The notes under the pieces were generated by a model, which worked only from the letters and a program-made list of their open reading frames with translations, searched no databases and was not told where the DNA came from. A stretch of 64,000 bases of DNA from Roseburia sp. 499. GTDB taxonomy: Bacteria; Bacillota; Clostridia; Lachnospirales; Lachnospiraceae. Location: the NCBI RefSeq assembly GCF_001940225.2, contig NZ_CP135164.1:868001-932000 (forward strand). Direction: 5' to 3'. A program made the translations under genes and the position numbers. Shown piece after piece: positions 1 through 7,933 of this stretch (position 1 is its first letter; the number at the start of each line of letters is the position of its first letter).

Positions 1-166
1 ACCGCCTGTCTGGTAACAGACAGGGCATATGTAAACCCCATCCGAAGCAAGACCGAATAAAAGCGTTGACGTGGCCCGCCAGCTTTAGGTAGGTCGCTTG
101 AGATAACTGGCAACAGTTATACTAGATAGATGATTATCCACGACATAACCCGGCTTACAGCCCTGC
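1..166 (+). ncRNA. rnpB: RNase P RNA, 3' part
   Basis: This is the 3' portion of the catalytic RNA of ribonuclease P, which trims the 5' leaders of pre-tRNAs. The window starts inside the gene. The conserved strings GACCGAATAAAAGCG (about 50-64), AGATAGATGATTA (about 124-136) and ACCCGGCTTACAG (about 148-160) are the usual 3' landmarks of bacterial RNase P RNA. A terminator follows at once. The exact 3' end is approximate. Confidence 0.9.
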
Positions 167-181
167 TTATTTTTGAAAAAG

Positions 182-213
182 ACTCCCGTTTCTAAAAACA
201 GGAGTTATTTTAT
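182..213 (+). terminator. rnpB terminator
   Basis: An ACTCC-GTTT / AAAC-GGAGT stem with one internal mismatch is followed by ATTTTATT. It directly follows the RNase P RNA and would end that transcript. Confidence 0.8.
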
Positions 214-253
214 TACCAAAATATAAAATGTTTCTTAAAAGAAAATAACTCCA

Positions 254-282
254 TTGACTTTAAAATTTTTCTGCGCTACCAT
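254..282 (+). promoter_or_regulatory. candidate promoter of the zinc-ribbon gene
   Basis: TTGACT (254-259), a 17-bp spacer and TACCAT (277-282) resemble a sigma-A promoter with a good -35 and a weak -10. It lies about 30 bp before the start codon of the next gene. Confidence 0.45.
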
Positions 283-312
283 AAATTCATACTTAAGTCA
301 GGAGTGAGGAAA

Positions 313-708
313 ATGAAACAGAAGTTACAGCGTTTTATGATGGGAAGATATGGAGCAGACCAACTTGGTCAGGTATATATGGGAATATCATTGGTACTTT
401 TACTGATATCCTTATTTACCAGATGGGGAATATTTTATCTGCTTGGATTTGGTCTGATGATTTATGAGTATTATCGAATGATGTCAAAACAGATTGACAA
501 ACGGTATGCGGAAAATCAGAAGTTTGCTACTTGGAGATATAAGAGAGTCGTAGAACGGAATAAGAGAAAGGAACACTGGAAACAGAGAAAGGTGTATCAT
601 TTTTATAAATGTCCTTCCTGTAATCAGAAGGTAAGAGTTCCGAGAGGAAAAGGAAAGATATGTATTACCTGTCCAAAGTGTAGAACGGAATTTATTAAGA
701 AGAGTTAA
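313..708 (+). CDS. small membrane protein with C-terminal zinc ribbon
   Basis: A protein of 131 aa of unknown function. Two hydrophobic segments lie near residues 20-50. A basic stretch follows, and the C-terminus carries C-P-x-C ... C-P-x-C, a zinc-ribbon fold with the PRGKGKI linker seen in many short clostridial proteins. The start at ATG 313 is preferred because AGGAG at 299-303 sits 9 nt upstream; a GTG at 304 would overlap that site. The gene stands alone between rnpB and the convergent pyrBI pair. The topology suggests a membrane-anchored protein with a cytoplasmic zinc ribbon, but no partner is visible. Confidence 0.75.
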   Translation: MKQKLQRFMMGRYGADQLGQVYMGISLVLLLISLFTRWGIFYLLGFGLMIYEYYRMMSKQIDKRYAENQKFATWRYKRVVERNKRKEHWKQRKVYHFYKCPSCNQKVRVPRGKGKICITCPKCRTEFIKKS

Positions 709-716
709 TAGAATGG

Positions 717-754
717 AAAACCCCAGATGACAAAATGTGTTATCTGGGGTTTTT
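717..754. terminator. bidirectional terminator
   Basis: An ACCCCAGAT / ATCTGGGGT stem is flanked by AAAA on the left and TTTTT on the right, so it can stop the zinc-ribbon gene on the plus strand and pyrI on the minus strand. Both genes converge on it. Confidence 0.85.
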
Positions 755-770
755 GATATGCAAAGGAATG

Positions 771-1211
771 TTACCGTACTTTCTTATGAGTATTATATTT
801 TTCCTCGCAATATTTGCATCGATAAGTTTCTGTGTCTGGGTCTGTCAGAAGGAAAATCTGATCTAATTCCTGCTCAATAGAAGTAATGCAACGAGGATTC
901 TGACAGGTAATGACATTTTTGATTTCTTTTGGAAGATGCAGTTCTCGTTTCTCTACAATTTTTTCGCCTTTGATGATATTGACCGTAATGTTGTGGTCGA
1001 TAAATCCAAGTACGTCTAAGTCTACGGCATCAATATCACATTCCACTTTTAGAATGTCTTTTTTTCCCATTTTATTGCTACGGGCATTTTTTATAATAGC
1101 AACGCAGCAGTCAAGCTCGTCTAATTTTAAATCATGGTAAATGGAAAGACTCATTCCGGCTTGAATATGGTCTAACACAAACCCTTCTGTAATAGCACCT
1201 ACATTTAACAT
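771..1211 (-). CDS. pyrI: aspartate carbamoyltransferase regulatory subunit
   Basis: PyrI is the regulatory chain of aspartate carbamoyltransferase. It binds nucleotide effectors and, through a zinc site, holds the catalytic trimers in the dodecamer. The 146-aa length fits the family. The N-terminal ferredoxin-like nucleotide domain (about 1-98) is followed by a zinc domain with C103, C108, C132 and C135. The start overlaps the end of pyrB by 7 bp, so the two are translationally coupled. The operon order pyrB-pyrI is the classic one. Allosteric control by CTP/ATP is family knowledge, not tested here. Confidence 0.95.
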   Translation of the reverse strand: MLNVGAITEGFVLDHIQAGMSLSIYHDLKLDELDCCVAIIKNARSNKMGKKDILKVECDIDAVDLDVLGFIDHNITVNIIKGEKIVEKRELHLPKEIKNVITCQNPRCITSIEQELDQIFLLTDPDTETYRCKYCEEKYNTHKKVR

Positions 1212-2125
1212 ACTTCCACCTCCAATAATGTGAGAATCAAAGCCATACGAACGTAAACACCGTATTGAGCCTGTTTGAAATAAGCAGCTCTTGGGTCATC
1301 GTCTACCTCCACGGAGATTTCATTTACTCTTGGAAGTGGATGCATAACAATCATATCATCCTTTGCCAGTTCCATTTTTGCTTTATTTAGGATATAAAAA
1401 TCTTTCATACGGATATAGTCTTCTTCATTGAAGAAACGTTCTCGTTGTACACGTGTCATATATAGAATGTCTAATTCACCGATAGCGTCTTCTAAACGTT
1501 CGACTTCTTGAAATGGAACATTGTTCTTCTTTAAAACATCTTCGCGGATATAGCTTGGAACGCGCAGTTCTTCCGGTGAAATTAAAACAAATCGAATGCC
1601 GGGATAACGAATGAGTGCGTGAATCAATGAGTGGACAGTTCGTCCAAATTTTAAATCGCCGCAAAGACCAATGGTAAGATTGTCAAGACGTCCTTTTAAA
1701 GAACGAATAGTAAGAAGGTCCGTAAGTGTCTGAGTTGGATGCTGATGACCACCATCACCTGCATTGATAACCGGAATACTGGATTTTTGAGAAGCAACCA
1801 ATGGGGCACCTTCTTTTGGGTGTCTCATGGCACATATATCAGCATAACAGGAAATAACGCGAATAGTATCGGAAACACTTTCACCTTTGGAAGCAGAACT
1901 GCTGTCTGCACTTGCAAAACCAAGGACTTTTCCACCAAGGTTCAACATGGCTGCTTCAAAGCTTAATCGTGTTCTCGTACTTGGTTCATAGAAACAAGTA
2001 GCAAGTTTTTTCCCCTCACAGGCATGTGCGTATTTCTGAGGATTTTTTTCAATATCAGTTGCCAACGTAAGTAATTTATCCAGTTCCTCAACGGATAAAT
2101 CCAGCGGGCTCATTAAATGTCGCAT
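1205..2125 (-). CDS. pyrB: aspartate carbamoyltransferase catalytic subunit
   Basis: PyrB joins carbamoyl phosphate and L-aspartate to form N-carbamoyl-L-aspartate, the committed step of pyrimidine synthesis. At 306 aa it has full family length. The carbamoyl-phosphate motif S-T-R-T-R lies at 49-53, the SASKGES loop near 77-83 carries the active-site Lys, HPTQ is at 129-132 and HPLPR is near 262. The ATG has a strong AGGAGGAG site 7 nt upstream. pyrI overlaps its end. A promoter, a 5' hairpin and a possible 20-codon leader ORF lie just upstream (2136-2234), suggesting control at the leader. Confidence 0.96.
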   Translation of the reverse strand: MRHLMSPLDLSVEELDKLLTLATDIEKNPQKYAHACEGKKLATCFYEPSTRTRLSFEAAMLNLGGKVLGFASADSSSASKGESVSDTIRVISCYADICAMRHPKEGAPLVASQKSSIPVINAGDGGHQHPTQTLTDLLTIRSLKGRLDNLTIGLCGDLKFGRTVHSLIHALIRYPGIRFVLISPEELRVPSYIREDVLKKNNVPFQEVERLEDAIGELDILYMTRVQRERFFNEEDYIRMKDFYILNKAKMELAKDDMIVMHPLPRVNEISVEVDDDPRAAYFKQAQYGVYVRMALILTLLEVEVC

Positions 2126-2135
2126 ATGACTCCTC

Positions 2136-2198
2136 CTATTTGTAAATTGCTGTTAAACAGTATGAGTGCCTGCAAACAATAAAAAATGTCGCAGGCAT
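2136..2198 (-). CDS. possible pyrBI leader peptide (mini-ORF)
   Basis: A 20-codon ORF ([20 protein letters not shown]) begins only about 1-3 nt after the predicted transcription start. Its stop codon (2136-2138) abuts the pyrB ribosome site. There is no room for a Shine-Dalgarno, so it would have to be read as a leaderless message. Its first half lies in a TGCCTGC/GCAGGCA hairpin with a U-rich loop. E. coli pyrBI also has a translated U-rich leader; similarity here is only in position. It may be chance. Confidence 0.25.
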   Translation of the reverse strand: MPATFFIVCRHSYCLTAIYK

Positions 2199-2205
2199 TT
2201 TTACT

Positions 2206-2234
2206 ATCATATAACAGAAAGAAATAAATTTCAA
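2206..2234 (-). promoter_or_regulatory. pyrBI promoter
   Basis: On the minus strand TTGAAA (2234-2229), a 17-bp spacer and TATGAT (2211-2206) form a good sigma-A promoter. Transcription would begin near 2199-2200, just before a hairpin whose arms are TGCCTGC and GCAGGCA (2167-2197). Confidence 0.65.
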
Positions 2235-2255
2235 GAGTTATTTTGGCGAAAATAT

Positions 2256-2284
2256 TTGCCAGAAAAAGAGAAGTATAGTACAAT
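2256..2284 (+). promoter_or_regulatory. promoter of the PH-like gene
   Basis: TTGCCA (2256-2261), a 17-bp spacer and TACAAT (2279-2284) give a sigma-A promoter 30 bp before the ATG at 2315. It is divergent from the pyrBI promoter. Confidence 0.65.
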
Positions 2285-2314
2285 GAAAAAAATATAGATT
2301 AATGAGGTGTTCTT

Positions 2315-2731
2315 ATGGCAAATGAAAAAGTTGTATTAGAAGAGAATGAAATTGTATACAAAGAGCGAAAAAGAATTCTGTTTTTCGGATTACCTTGGAC
2401 TTTCACAAAATACAGTATCACTGCAGATATGATTACGGTGGATAGTGGATTGTTAAAGACGGAAGAAAATGATTGCTATATGTATAAAGTACAGGATGTG
2501 AAGTTGACGGCTACATTGATAGAACGAATATTTGGACTTGGAACCATTATATGTTATACGGGAGATGTAACAAACCCACAGCTTTCATTAGTACATATTA
2601 AGCATGCCAAGGAGATAAAAAATTATCTGCTGAAGGCATCAGAAGCAGCACGAATGAAGAGAAGAACAGTTAATACTCAGGATATTGGTGCTGGTGATTT
2701 AGATTTAGACGGAGATGGAATTCCGGATTAA
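2315..2731 (+). CDS. PH-domain-like protein with acidic C-terminal loop
   Basis: A 138-aa protein of unknown role. Residues about 8-110 resemble the bacterial PH-like fold (YdbT/bPH2 type): a beta-rich stretch with the pattern Y-S-I-T-x-D-x-I-T-V-D-S-G and a later V-Q-D-V-K-L, then a terminal helix. No membrane segment is present, unlike many relatives. The last eleven residues, D-L-D-L-D-G-D-G-I-P-D, match a calcium-binding D-x-D-x-D-G loop as in type-3 thrombospondin repeats or dockerins. ATG 2315 has a GAGGTG site 5 nt upstream. It is monocistronic between divergent and convergent neighbours. Confidence 0.6.
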   Translation: MANEKVVLEENEIVYKERKRILFFGLPWTFTKYSITADMITVDSGLLKTEENDCYMYKVQDVKLTATLIERIFGLGTIICYTGDVTNPQLSLVHIKHAKEIKNYLLKASEAARMKRRTVNTQDIGAGDLDLDGDGIPD

Positions 2732-2798
2732 AAGTTATAGTTTTTAGAAAGAATATGCCGATTTATCTGACGAAAATGTGGGATAAACCGGCATTTGT

Positions 2799-3185
2799 TT
2801 ATTTTTTTCTGCATATGATTTTTTCGTAGAGAAGTCCTGTAAGCATCCAGTAAGGGGCATAATCTAATCGTATCACTCCTTTTATATTTGCCCGTGCATT
2901 ACTGTAGTCCCAGGGGCATACATTATATTTTTTTAAGATACTGCCACTGATATATTCTCCTATAAAAATAAGGATGGAATAAATAGAGGCACGTATTAGG
3001 GTAGGAAGATTTTTGATTCTTAGATAAAGTAGTTTAATAATAGCAGCCATTCCATAGATAGGAAACATCCATAAGGAGGTCTTTCCTATTAGCGTAAGTT
3101 CGCGTTTACGAAAAGAATCAAAAGCAGTAAAAAGAATTTCCAGGCACCATCCGGTGAGACCACAAATGATAAAATTTTTTTTCAT
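2799..3185 (-). CDS. putative membrane protein of the CmpB/ABC-type IV family
   Basis: A 128-aa membrane protein with three to four hydrophobic stretches. It carries the family signature near the end: C-P-W-D-Y-S, then N-I-K-G-V-I-R-L-D-Y-A-P-Y-W. This pattern is known from the family annotated as putative ABC transporter type IV (CmpB, former DUF1113). Despite the family name, no ATPase partner is visible and the function is unproven. The protein is short compared with many relatives. It is divergent from mrp. Confidence 0.6.
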   Translation of the reverse strand: MKKNFIICGLTGWCLEILFTAFDSFRKRELTLIGKTSLWMFPIYGMAAIIKLLYLRIKNLPTLIRASIYSILIFIGEYISGSILKKYNVCPWDYSNARANIKGVIRLDYAPYWMLTGLLYEKIICRKK

Positions 3186-3216
3186 AAGGATAGTATGTAC
3201 AAAATATTGTAATTTA

Positions 3217-3245
3217 TTGAAAAAGGGGAAAAAATAGAGTATACT
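3217..3245 (+). promoter_or_regulatory. promoter of mrp
   Basis: TTGAAA (3217-3222), a 17-bp spacer and TATACT (3240-3245) form a near-consensus promoter 57 bp ahead of the mrp ATG. Confidence 0.75.
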
Positions 3246-3301
3246 TGTTTTCAGTGTGTGTGAAAAGAAATAATAAAAATAGAAAGTCAGGAGGAATCAT
3301 T

Positions 3302-4147
3302 ATGGCAGAAAATAAAGAGTGTAGTGGTGCATCCAGTTGTTCCAGAGAGAGCTGCGAAGGATGTCCAAGCCACAGCGGTGCGCCAAAGAGTCTGATAGAA
3401 GAGGGAAATCCTTTTTCCAGTGTAAAAAAAGTAATTGGAGTAGTTAGTGGAAAAGGTGGTGTAGGGAAATCTTTCGTAACGGCATCTCTTGCTACAGCTA
3501 TGAGAAAACGAGGATACGAAGTAGGAATTTTAGATGCTGATATTACAGGTCCATCTATTCCGAAAATGTATGGAGTGCATGGACCGGCAGAAGGAAATGA
3601 TATGGGATTATTTCCGGTACAGGCGGAAGATGGAACAAAGATTATGTCTTTGAATCTTCTTATGGAAGATGAGGAAGCTCCGGTTGTGTGGAGAGGTCCG
3701 GTTATTGCATCTACAGTAAAACAGTTTTGGCATGATGTATACTGGGGCGACATCGATTACTTATTTGTAGATATGCCACCGGGAACCGGTGATGTGCCTC
3801 TTACGGTATTCCAGTCTCTTCCGGTAGATGGTATTGTCATTGTAACTTCTCCGCAGGAACTAGTGCAGTTGATTGTAAAAAAAGCAATTAATATGGCAGA
3901 AATGATGAAAATTCCGGTATTGGGATTAGTAGAAAATTATAGTTTTCTGAGATGTCCGGATTGCGGAAAAGAAATCAAGTTATTTGGAGAAAGTCATATC
4001 GATGAAGCAGCGGCAGAAATGGGAATTCCGGTACTTGGAAAGATGCCATTGAATCCGGAGTATGCTCAGATGGTAGATGAAGGAAAATTTGCTCAGATCG
4101 AGAATCCTTATCTGGATGAAGCAGTAAAAAAAGTAGAAAACATATAA
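3302..4147 (+). CDS. mrp: Mrp/NBP35-family P-loop ATPase (iron-sulfur carrier)
   Basis: A 281-aa deviant-Walker ATPase of the Mrp/ApbC/NBP35 group, which binds and hands on 4Fe-4S clusters. The Walker A motif GKGGVGKS is at 50-57, the DxD-type LDADITGPS at 77-85 and the switch DMPPGTGD at 157-164. The paired C218-x2-C221 is the cluster-binding CxxC. The N-terminus adds four cysteines (C7, C13, C18, C21), the NBP35-type arrangement. The start at ATG 3302 follows AGGAGGAA; any earlier start would fall within the promoter -10. It is monocistronic with its own terminator. Confidence 0.9.
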   Translation: MAENKECSGASSCSRESCEGCPSHSGAPKSLIEEGNPFSSVKKVIGVVSGKGGVGKSFVTASLATAMRKRGYEVGILDADITGPSIPKMYGVHGPAEGNDMGLFPVQAEDGTKIMSLNLLMEDEEAPVVWRGPVIASTVKQFWHDVYWGDIDYLFVDMPPGTGDVPLTVFQSLPVDGIVIVTSPQELVQLIVKKAINMAEMMKIPVLGLVENYSFLRCPDCGKEIKLFGESHIDEAAAEMGIPVLGKMPLNPEYAQMVDEGKFAQIENPYLDEAVKKVENI

Positions 4148-4186
4148 AGAAAAAATAATTTTTGATAGTGTTTTTGACAAGTAAAA

Positions 4187-4230
4187 GCCTTGCAGAAAGC
4201 GTGTTTGCGCCTGCAAGGCATATTTTTTTG
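4187..4230 (+). terminator. mrp terminator
   Basis: A GCCTTGCAG / CTGCAAGGC stem (4187-4195 and 4211-4219) is followed by ATATTTTTTT. It lies 40 bp after mrp. Confidence 0.85.
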
Positions 4231-4473
4231 TAGAAAAAATTGTAAGAAATGCATAATTGATTTTTAGAAAAGAACAGATTACAATACCCAATACAGAGCG
4301 ACGTTCTATATTCTAATATCGCCGGATCTGAGCCGGCATCTTTTTATTCTGAATCAGAGAATCAAAATTAAAGTTATAGTCAAAGGCGTGAAGCTTCGCC
4401 AGAAACCAAAAACAAAACAAAAGAAAAAATGAAACGAATGGAAAAAGAAAATAAGTAGGGAAGGAGGAAGCGT
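4231..4473 (+). promoter_or_regulatory. leader region of the Tad-like cluster with attenuator-like hairpin
   Basis: This 243-bp gap holds no gene. A GCCGG/CCGGC stem at 4321-4337 with ATCTTTTT after it looks like an intrinsic terminator placed before the pilus genes. A second small stem, GGCG/CGCC near 4386-4400, follows. An A-rich stretch leads to the ribosome site AAGGAGG (4461-4467). No known riboswitch was recognised. Confidence 0.4.
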
Positions 4474-4635
4474 GTGAAAGTTATTTTTGAAGAATACAGT
4501 GGAATTATTATTATTGGCGTTGTAATTGTGGCGTTAATTGCATTGGTAAGTCTTTTATTAGTAGAGGGCGGACCGGTTCATGATGCATTTGTAAATATGG
4601 TCAATTCATTATTTGCTAAGGCAGGAACGGCATAG
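4474..4635 (+). CDS. small Flp-pilin-like membrane protein
   Basis: A 53-aa ORF starting with GTG 4474, 6 nt after AAGGAGG. The sequence V-K-V-I-F-E-E-Y-S-G is followed by about 22 very hydrophobic residues and a short polar tail. Flp (Tad) pilins have the mature pattern of E5-Y6 before a hydrophobic helix. Here the E-Y pair stands at residues 7-8, so only about two residues would be removed, or none. It lies directly before the CpaF-type ATPase and is followed by an internal hairpin, typical for a pilin made in excess. Function is inferred from context. Confidence 0.65.
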   Translation: MKVIFEEYSGIIIIGVVIVALIALVSLLLVEGGPVHDAFVNMVNSLFAKAGTA

Positions 4636-4643
4636 AGGTTGAG

Positions 4644-4677
4644 ATTCCCTGCCGGATTTCGGCAGGGAATTCGTTTT
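4644..4677 (+). terminator. partial terminator after the pilin-like gene
   Basis: A perfect 11-bp stem (ATTCCCTGCCG / CGGCAGGGAAT, 4644-4654 and 4660-4670) is followed by TCGTTTT. It sits between the small pilin-like gene and the ATPase, and may reduce read-through so that pilin outnumbers ATPase. Confidence 0.6.
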
Positions 4678-4710
4678 GAAGATTGGTTAAAAAGAAGAAA
4701 GGAAAAGTAC

Positions 4711-5790
4711 GTGGAAACAAGCTGGGAACTTCAAGAAGAGGATTTTGGGGTATTATTACCCTATATACAAAAGAAAGAAGTAACAGATATTGATTACAAC
4801 GGACACGAGTTGTGGATAACCGATTTAGAGCATGGGCGATATCGTGCAGAAGTGACCGTGACAGAGGAGTTTGTAGAGGAATTTACACATCGGATTGCCA
4901 ATCGGGTAAATAAACCCTTTAACCGGATGCATAATGTTTTAGAGGCAGAGACAAAGACACTTAGAATTAGTATTGTGCATGAATCGGCGGCAGTGTCCGG
5001 ACGTTCCATTTGCATTCGTAAGTCCTTGCCGGAGGTAAGGCATACCATTGAAAGCATGTTAGATACGAAGTATTGTCCCTTGCCGATACTAAATCTGTTG
5101 ATTAATTGTGTAAGGGCAAAGATGAATTTTGTTTTTTGTGGAGAACCGGGAGTAGGAAAAACGGAGTGCGCAAAGTTTTTTTCCAGATTTATACCGCCTA
5201 ATCAGAGAGCAATTACCATTGAAGATAATCTGGAAATGCATTTTCGGGAAATTAATCCGGAAAATGACTGTGTAGAATTACAAGTGAGCAGGGAATTAAG
5301 TTATACAGATGCGATTAAGTTGTGTCTTAGGCAGAATCCAAAGTGGATTATATTGTCAGAGGCACGTTCTACGGAAGTACAGTATTTGTTAGAACAGTGG
5401 TCTACCGGAGTATGCGGTTTTACGACGTTACATCTGGATGATTTGAGAAATCTGCCGGATCGAATTATGAATATGATTGGTCGAGCAAAGGATGCAGAGC
5501 GTCTGGAAAATTATATCTATGAGTTTGTCAGTGTGGGTGTCTTAATTCGTCAGCGTACAGATGAGAAGGGGCGGCAGAAACGTTATATAGACCAAGTGTG
5601 TTTTTATGACCGGTACAGGGGAAAAAACAATATTTATATGTTGTTGGAGAATGGAGAAATCCTGTCAAAAGAAATCCCGAAAGATATCAAAAGAAAAATG
5701 GAACGTGCAGGGATAGCGGAGCCATTTCGGTGTAAAGAAACATTGGCATATGAACCGTTGGATATGAGCTTTTTACAGGAGGAAAAATGA
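4711..5790 (+). CDS. CpaF/TadA-type secretion ATPase
   Basis: A 359-aa type II/IV secretion ATPase that would power assembly of the Tad-like pilus from the cytoplasmic side. Walker A GEPGVGKT is at 144-151, the Walker B region WIILSEARS at about 212-220 and a TTLHLDD His box near 235. GTG 4711 is chosen because AGAAAGGA lies 7 nt before it and because upstream sequence forms a terminator hairpin; a TTG at 4639 would add 24 residues read through that hairpin. Walker B has S in place of the usual G-E-x-R-G. The last four bases overlap the next gene (ATGA). Confidence 0.85.
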   Translation: METSWELQEEDFGVLLPYIQKKEVTDIDYNGHELWITDLEHGRYRAEVTVTEEFVEEFTHRIANRVNKPFNRMHNVLEAETKTLRISIVHESAAVSGRSICIRKSLPEVRHTIESMLDTKYCPLPILNLLINCVRAKMNFVFCGEPGVGKTECAKFFSRFIPPNQRAITIEDNLEMHFREINPENDCVELQVSRELSYTDAIKLCLRQNPKWIILSEARSTEVQYLLEQWSTGVCGFTTLHLDDLRNLPDRIMNMIGRAKDAERLENYIYEFVSVGVLIRQRTDEKGRQKRYIDQVCFYDRYRGKNNIYMLLENGEILSKEIPKDIKRKMERAGIAEPFRCKETLAYEPLDMSFLQEEK

Positions 5791-7289
5791 AAAAGAGAAG
5801 AAAAAAGGAAAGTATCTGGTGGATGTTGAATCCGAAACATTTGCAGAAGCAGATTGATGAATATGGATATTATTTTTCTATGGGAAGTTACTTGTTTTCG
5901 TTAGTGATATCTTTTGTAGGTGTGTGTTTGTGTGGCATTATTTTTTCGTTACGTTGGTACCTCACTACAGCAATGGTAGTAGTGTGGATGGTGCTATTGC
6001 CGGGAATGATACTAAATGGATACAAGAATATGTATGAACATAAGAAGTTTTTAGAAGCTGCAGACTATATGGAACAGATTTTATATTCCTTTCAGCAGGA
6101 AGGGAAAATTTTGGCGGCGCTTAGAGATACAGGAAGCCTTTTTGTAGAAGGCAGGATGCGTACATCCATTAATCAGGCAATAGAGTATATTGAGAATGGA
6201 GTCTACGAAAAGGATTTGTATCAGGAGGCACTTTCAAAAATAGAGGTGCAGTATCCGGGGAGAAGGATTTCTGCTATACACAATTTCTTACGATTGATTG
6301 AGAAAAATGGTGGAGATTATAGGAGCGGAATCAAGCTCTTGTTAGCAGATAAGGCTTTGTGGGTAGAGAATGTGCTGTTATTGCAGGAAGATAAAAAAAG
6401 AGGCAGAAGTAGGGTGATTATGGCACTTATTATTACAATCATTCTGGCTGCTGTATTTCATGGAGTATATCGCTCTATGCCGGAACAATATTCTATTGTA
6501 AATCATCCGGTAACCCAGATAGGAACAACCTGTTATCTAATTTTGAATATGTTGATTTTCCGAAAGGCAAATCGTGAACTTGCTGGAAGTTGGCTGGAAA
6601 GAGACAGTAACAGTGAGGAGAAAAAGGTCCGGTATTATTGGAAAGTAGTGACAAGTGAAAAGGAGCCGGGCGCATGGAAAAAGAGTTTGTTGTGGGCGAT
6701 ACCACTTGGGCTTGGAATGCTATGGTGCTTATGGAAAGGACATGTTTATGTGGCAGTTATTTTGGTTGTGGTAGGGATTTTCTTAGGAAATCAAAATAGA
6801 ATTGCATATCACATTAGCTATAATTGGCTGGTGAAGGAGATAAATCTTCGTTTCCCCCAATGGTTGATGGAAATGGCACTGCTACTACAGGGAAACAATG
6901 TGCAGGTTGCTGTTGGAAAGACAGTTTCAGAGGCACCGCCAGTGTTAAAACCAGAGTTAGAGAAGATGATACGAGGGTTGAAAGACCAGCCGGAATCCAT
7001 AGAACCTTATATGGAATTTTTAAAAATGTTTCAGTTGTCCTATGTGCAGTCAGCAATGAAAATGTTATATGCTATATCAGAAGCTGGAAATGGTGACAGT
7101 CAGGAACAGATACAAGTCATGGTAAGACGTAATGAAAAGCTACTGGATCAGTCAGAGAAGATATTAAATGAGAAAAAATTGGCAGGAATTAATGCTATTG
7201 GATATTTGCCTCAGATTACAATTTCTTTTCAAATGATGATAAATATGGCAGTGTTTATGGTGGTTTTTCTTACAAAAATGAGTATTTAA
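5787..7289 (+). CDS. Tad-like inner-membrane platform protein (TadB/TadC region fused)
   Basis: A 500-aa membrane protein. Hydrophobic segments lie at about 33-78, 208-225, 238-252, 300-335 and 470-497. The soluble parts at about 85-200 and 350-465 each resemble a T2SSF-like helical bundle, including A-A-D-Y-M-E-Q-I-L-Y-S-F in the first and F-P-Q-W-L-M-E-M-A-L in the second. This suggests one chain that carries what TadB and TadC supply separately. It overlaps the ATPase gene by 4 bp. The family call rests on topology and position; pairwise similarity to TadB/C was not measured. Confidence 0.65.
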   Translation: MKKRRKKESIWWMLNPKHLQKQIDEYGYYFSMGSYLFSLVISFVGVCLCGIIFSLRWYLTTAMVVVWMVLLPGMILNGYKNMYEHKKFLEAADYMEQILYSFQQEGKILAALRDTGSLFVEGRMRTSINQAIEYIENGVYEKDLYQEALSKIEVQYPGRRISAIHNFLRLIEKNGGDYRSGIKLLLADKALWVENVLLLQEDKKRGRSRVIMALIITIILAAVFHGVYRSMPEQYSIVNHPVTQIGTTCYLILNMLIFRKANRELAGSWLERDSNSEEKKVRYYWKVVTSEKEPGAWKKSLLWAIPLGLGMLWCLWKGHVYVAVILVVVGIFLGNQNRIAYHISYNWLVKEINLRFPQWLMEMALLLQGNNVQVAVGKTVSEAPPVLKPELEKMIRGLKDQPESIEPYMEFLKMFQLSYVQSAMKMLYAISEAGNGDSQEQIQVMVRRNEKLLDQSEKILNEKKLAGINAIGYLPQITISFQMMINMAVFMVVFLTKMSI

Positions 7290-7304
7290 CGGAAAGGAAA
7301 AAGA

Positions 7305-7640
7305 ATGGGACAGGTAATAAAAATATACATGGGATTGTTTTTTCTTCTTTTGGAAGCGTTAACAGGAATGGAAGTGGTAGCGGCTGGGATACAGACTGCG
7401 GCTGCAAGAGATTATCATTCAGATATTATGGAAGAAATTGCATGTAGTAATTTTAATGAGGAAGTAATTGAGGCGTGTATGGAACAAGCAGAGAAAGCAG
7501 GATATCAAGTGGAAATTGAACCTGCAGTATATGACGAGGATGCTAACATACAATTAGCATCTGTAATCTTATATTATGACTATGCTATACCGGTATTGAA
7601 TCTTTTTTCTCAACATGAGATTCGTGGAATGGCAGGATAG
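7305..7640 (+). CDS. TadE-like minor pilin candidate
   Basis: A 111-aa protein with an N-terminal hydrophobic helix (about 6-28, containing E18 and then T-G-M-E) and a short extracytoplasmic part of about 80 residues. Small single-span proteins at this position in Tad loci are TadE/TadF-like pseudopilins that cap or initiate the pilus. The ATG has a GGAAAGGA site. It is 15 bp after the platform gene and 8 bp before the next mini-gene. The assignment is by position and topology. Confidence 0.5.
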   Translation: MGQVIKIYMGLFFLLLEALTGMEVVAAGIQTAAARDYHSDIMEEIACSNFNEEVIEACMEQAEKAGYQVEIEPAVYDEDANIQLASVILYYDYAIPVLNLFSQHEIRGMAG

Positions 7641-7648
7641 GAGAAAAT

Positions 7649-7756
7649 ATGAAAGTGATAATGGAGGAATATGCAGGAATGGTAATTTATGTGATTGCAG
7701 GCTTAATGATGGTGGGAGTATTCTGGCAGTTGTTAATAAGAGTAAGTGGATATTAA
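7649..7756 (+). CDS. 35-aa Flp-like membrane peptide
   Basis: A tiny ORF, M-K-V-I-M-E-E-Y-A-G followed by a hydrophobic helix and the tail R-V-S-G-Y. E7-Y8 and G10 align with the 53-aa protein at 4474 and the 47-aa protein at 7771. TAGGAGA overlaps the stop of the preceding gene and gives a ribosome site 4 nt upstream. The next gene's Shine-Dalgarno overlaps its stop codon. Too short to name from sequence alone; the shared motif and tight spacing argue that it is real. Confidence 0.6.
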   Translation: MKVIMEEYAGMVIYVIAGLMMVGVFWQLLIRVSGY

Positions 7757-7770
7757 GGAGGAGAGGAAAG

Positions 7771-7914
7771 ATGAGAACTTTATGGAATGAGTATGGAGGA
7801 GTGATTCTGGGAATTACGGGAGCAGTTGCAATAACAGGAGTTGTAGTATGTATGTTGCTTCCGAAAGGAAGTATTTATGAAATAATGATGGCATTTTCCA
7901 GAAGTATCTGCTAA
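7771..7914 (+). CDS. 47-aa Flp-like membrane peptide
   Basis: M-R-T-L-W-N-E-Y-G-G, then a glycine/valine-rich hydrophobic helix of about 22 residues and a short tail with P-K-G. The E-Y-G-G pattern repeats that of the two other mini-proteins of this cluster. An AAGGAGGAGAGG site lies 4 nt before ATG 7771. It is flanked by genes of the same operon with gaps of 14 and 19 bp. Likely a second or minor pilin; evidence is motif and context. Confidence 0.6.
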   Translation: MRTLWNEYGGVILGITGAVAITGVVVCMLLPKGSIYEIMMAFSRSIC

Positions 7915-7933
7915 ATATAAGGAGCTTATTGTA

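Noticed and set aside
3214..3753. 179-codon minus-strand ORF opposite mrp
   Set aside because: It lies antisense to a clear Mrp ATPase gene and covers its promoter; no ribosome site.
4380..4410. Cyclic di-GMP riboswitch before the Tad-like cluster
   Set aside because: A small GGCG/CGCC stem is present, but the GEMM core sequences are absent.
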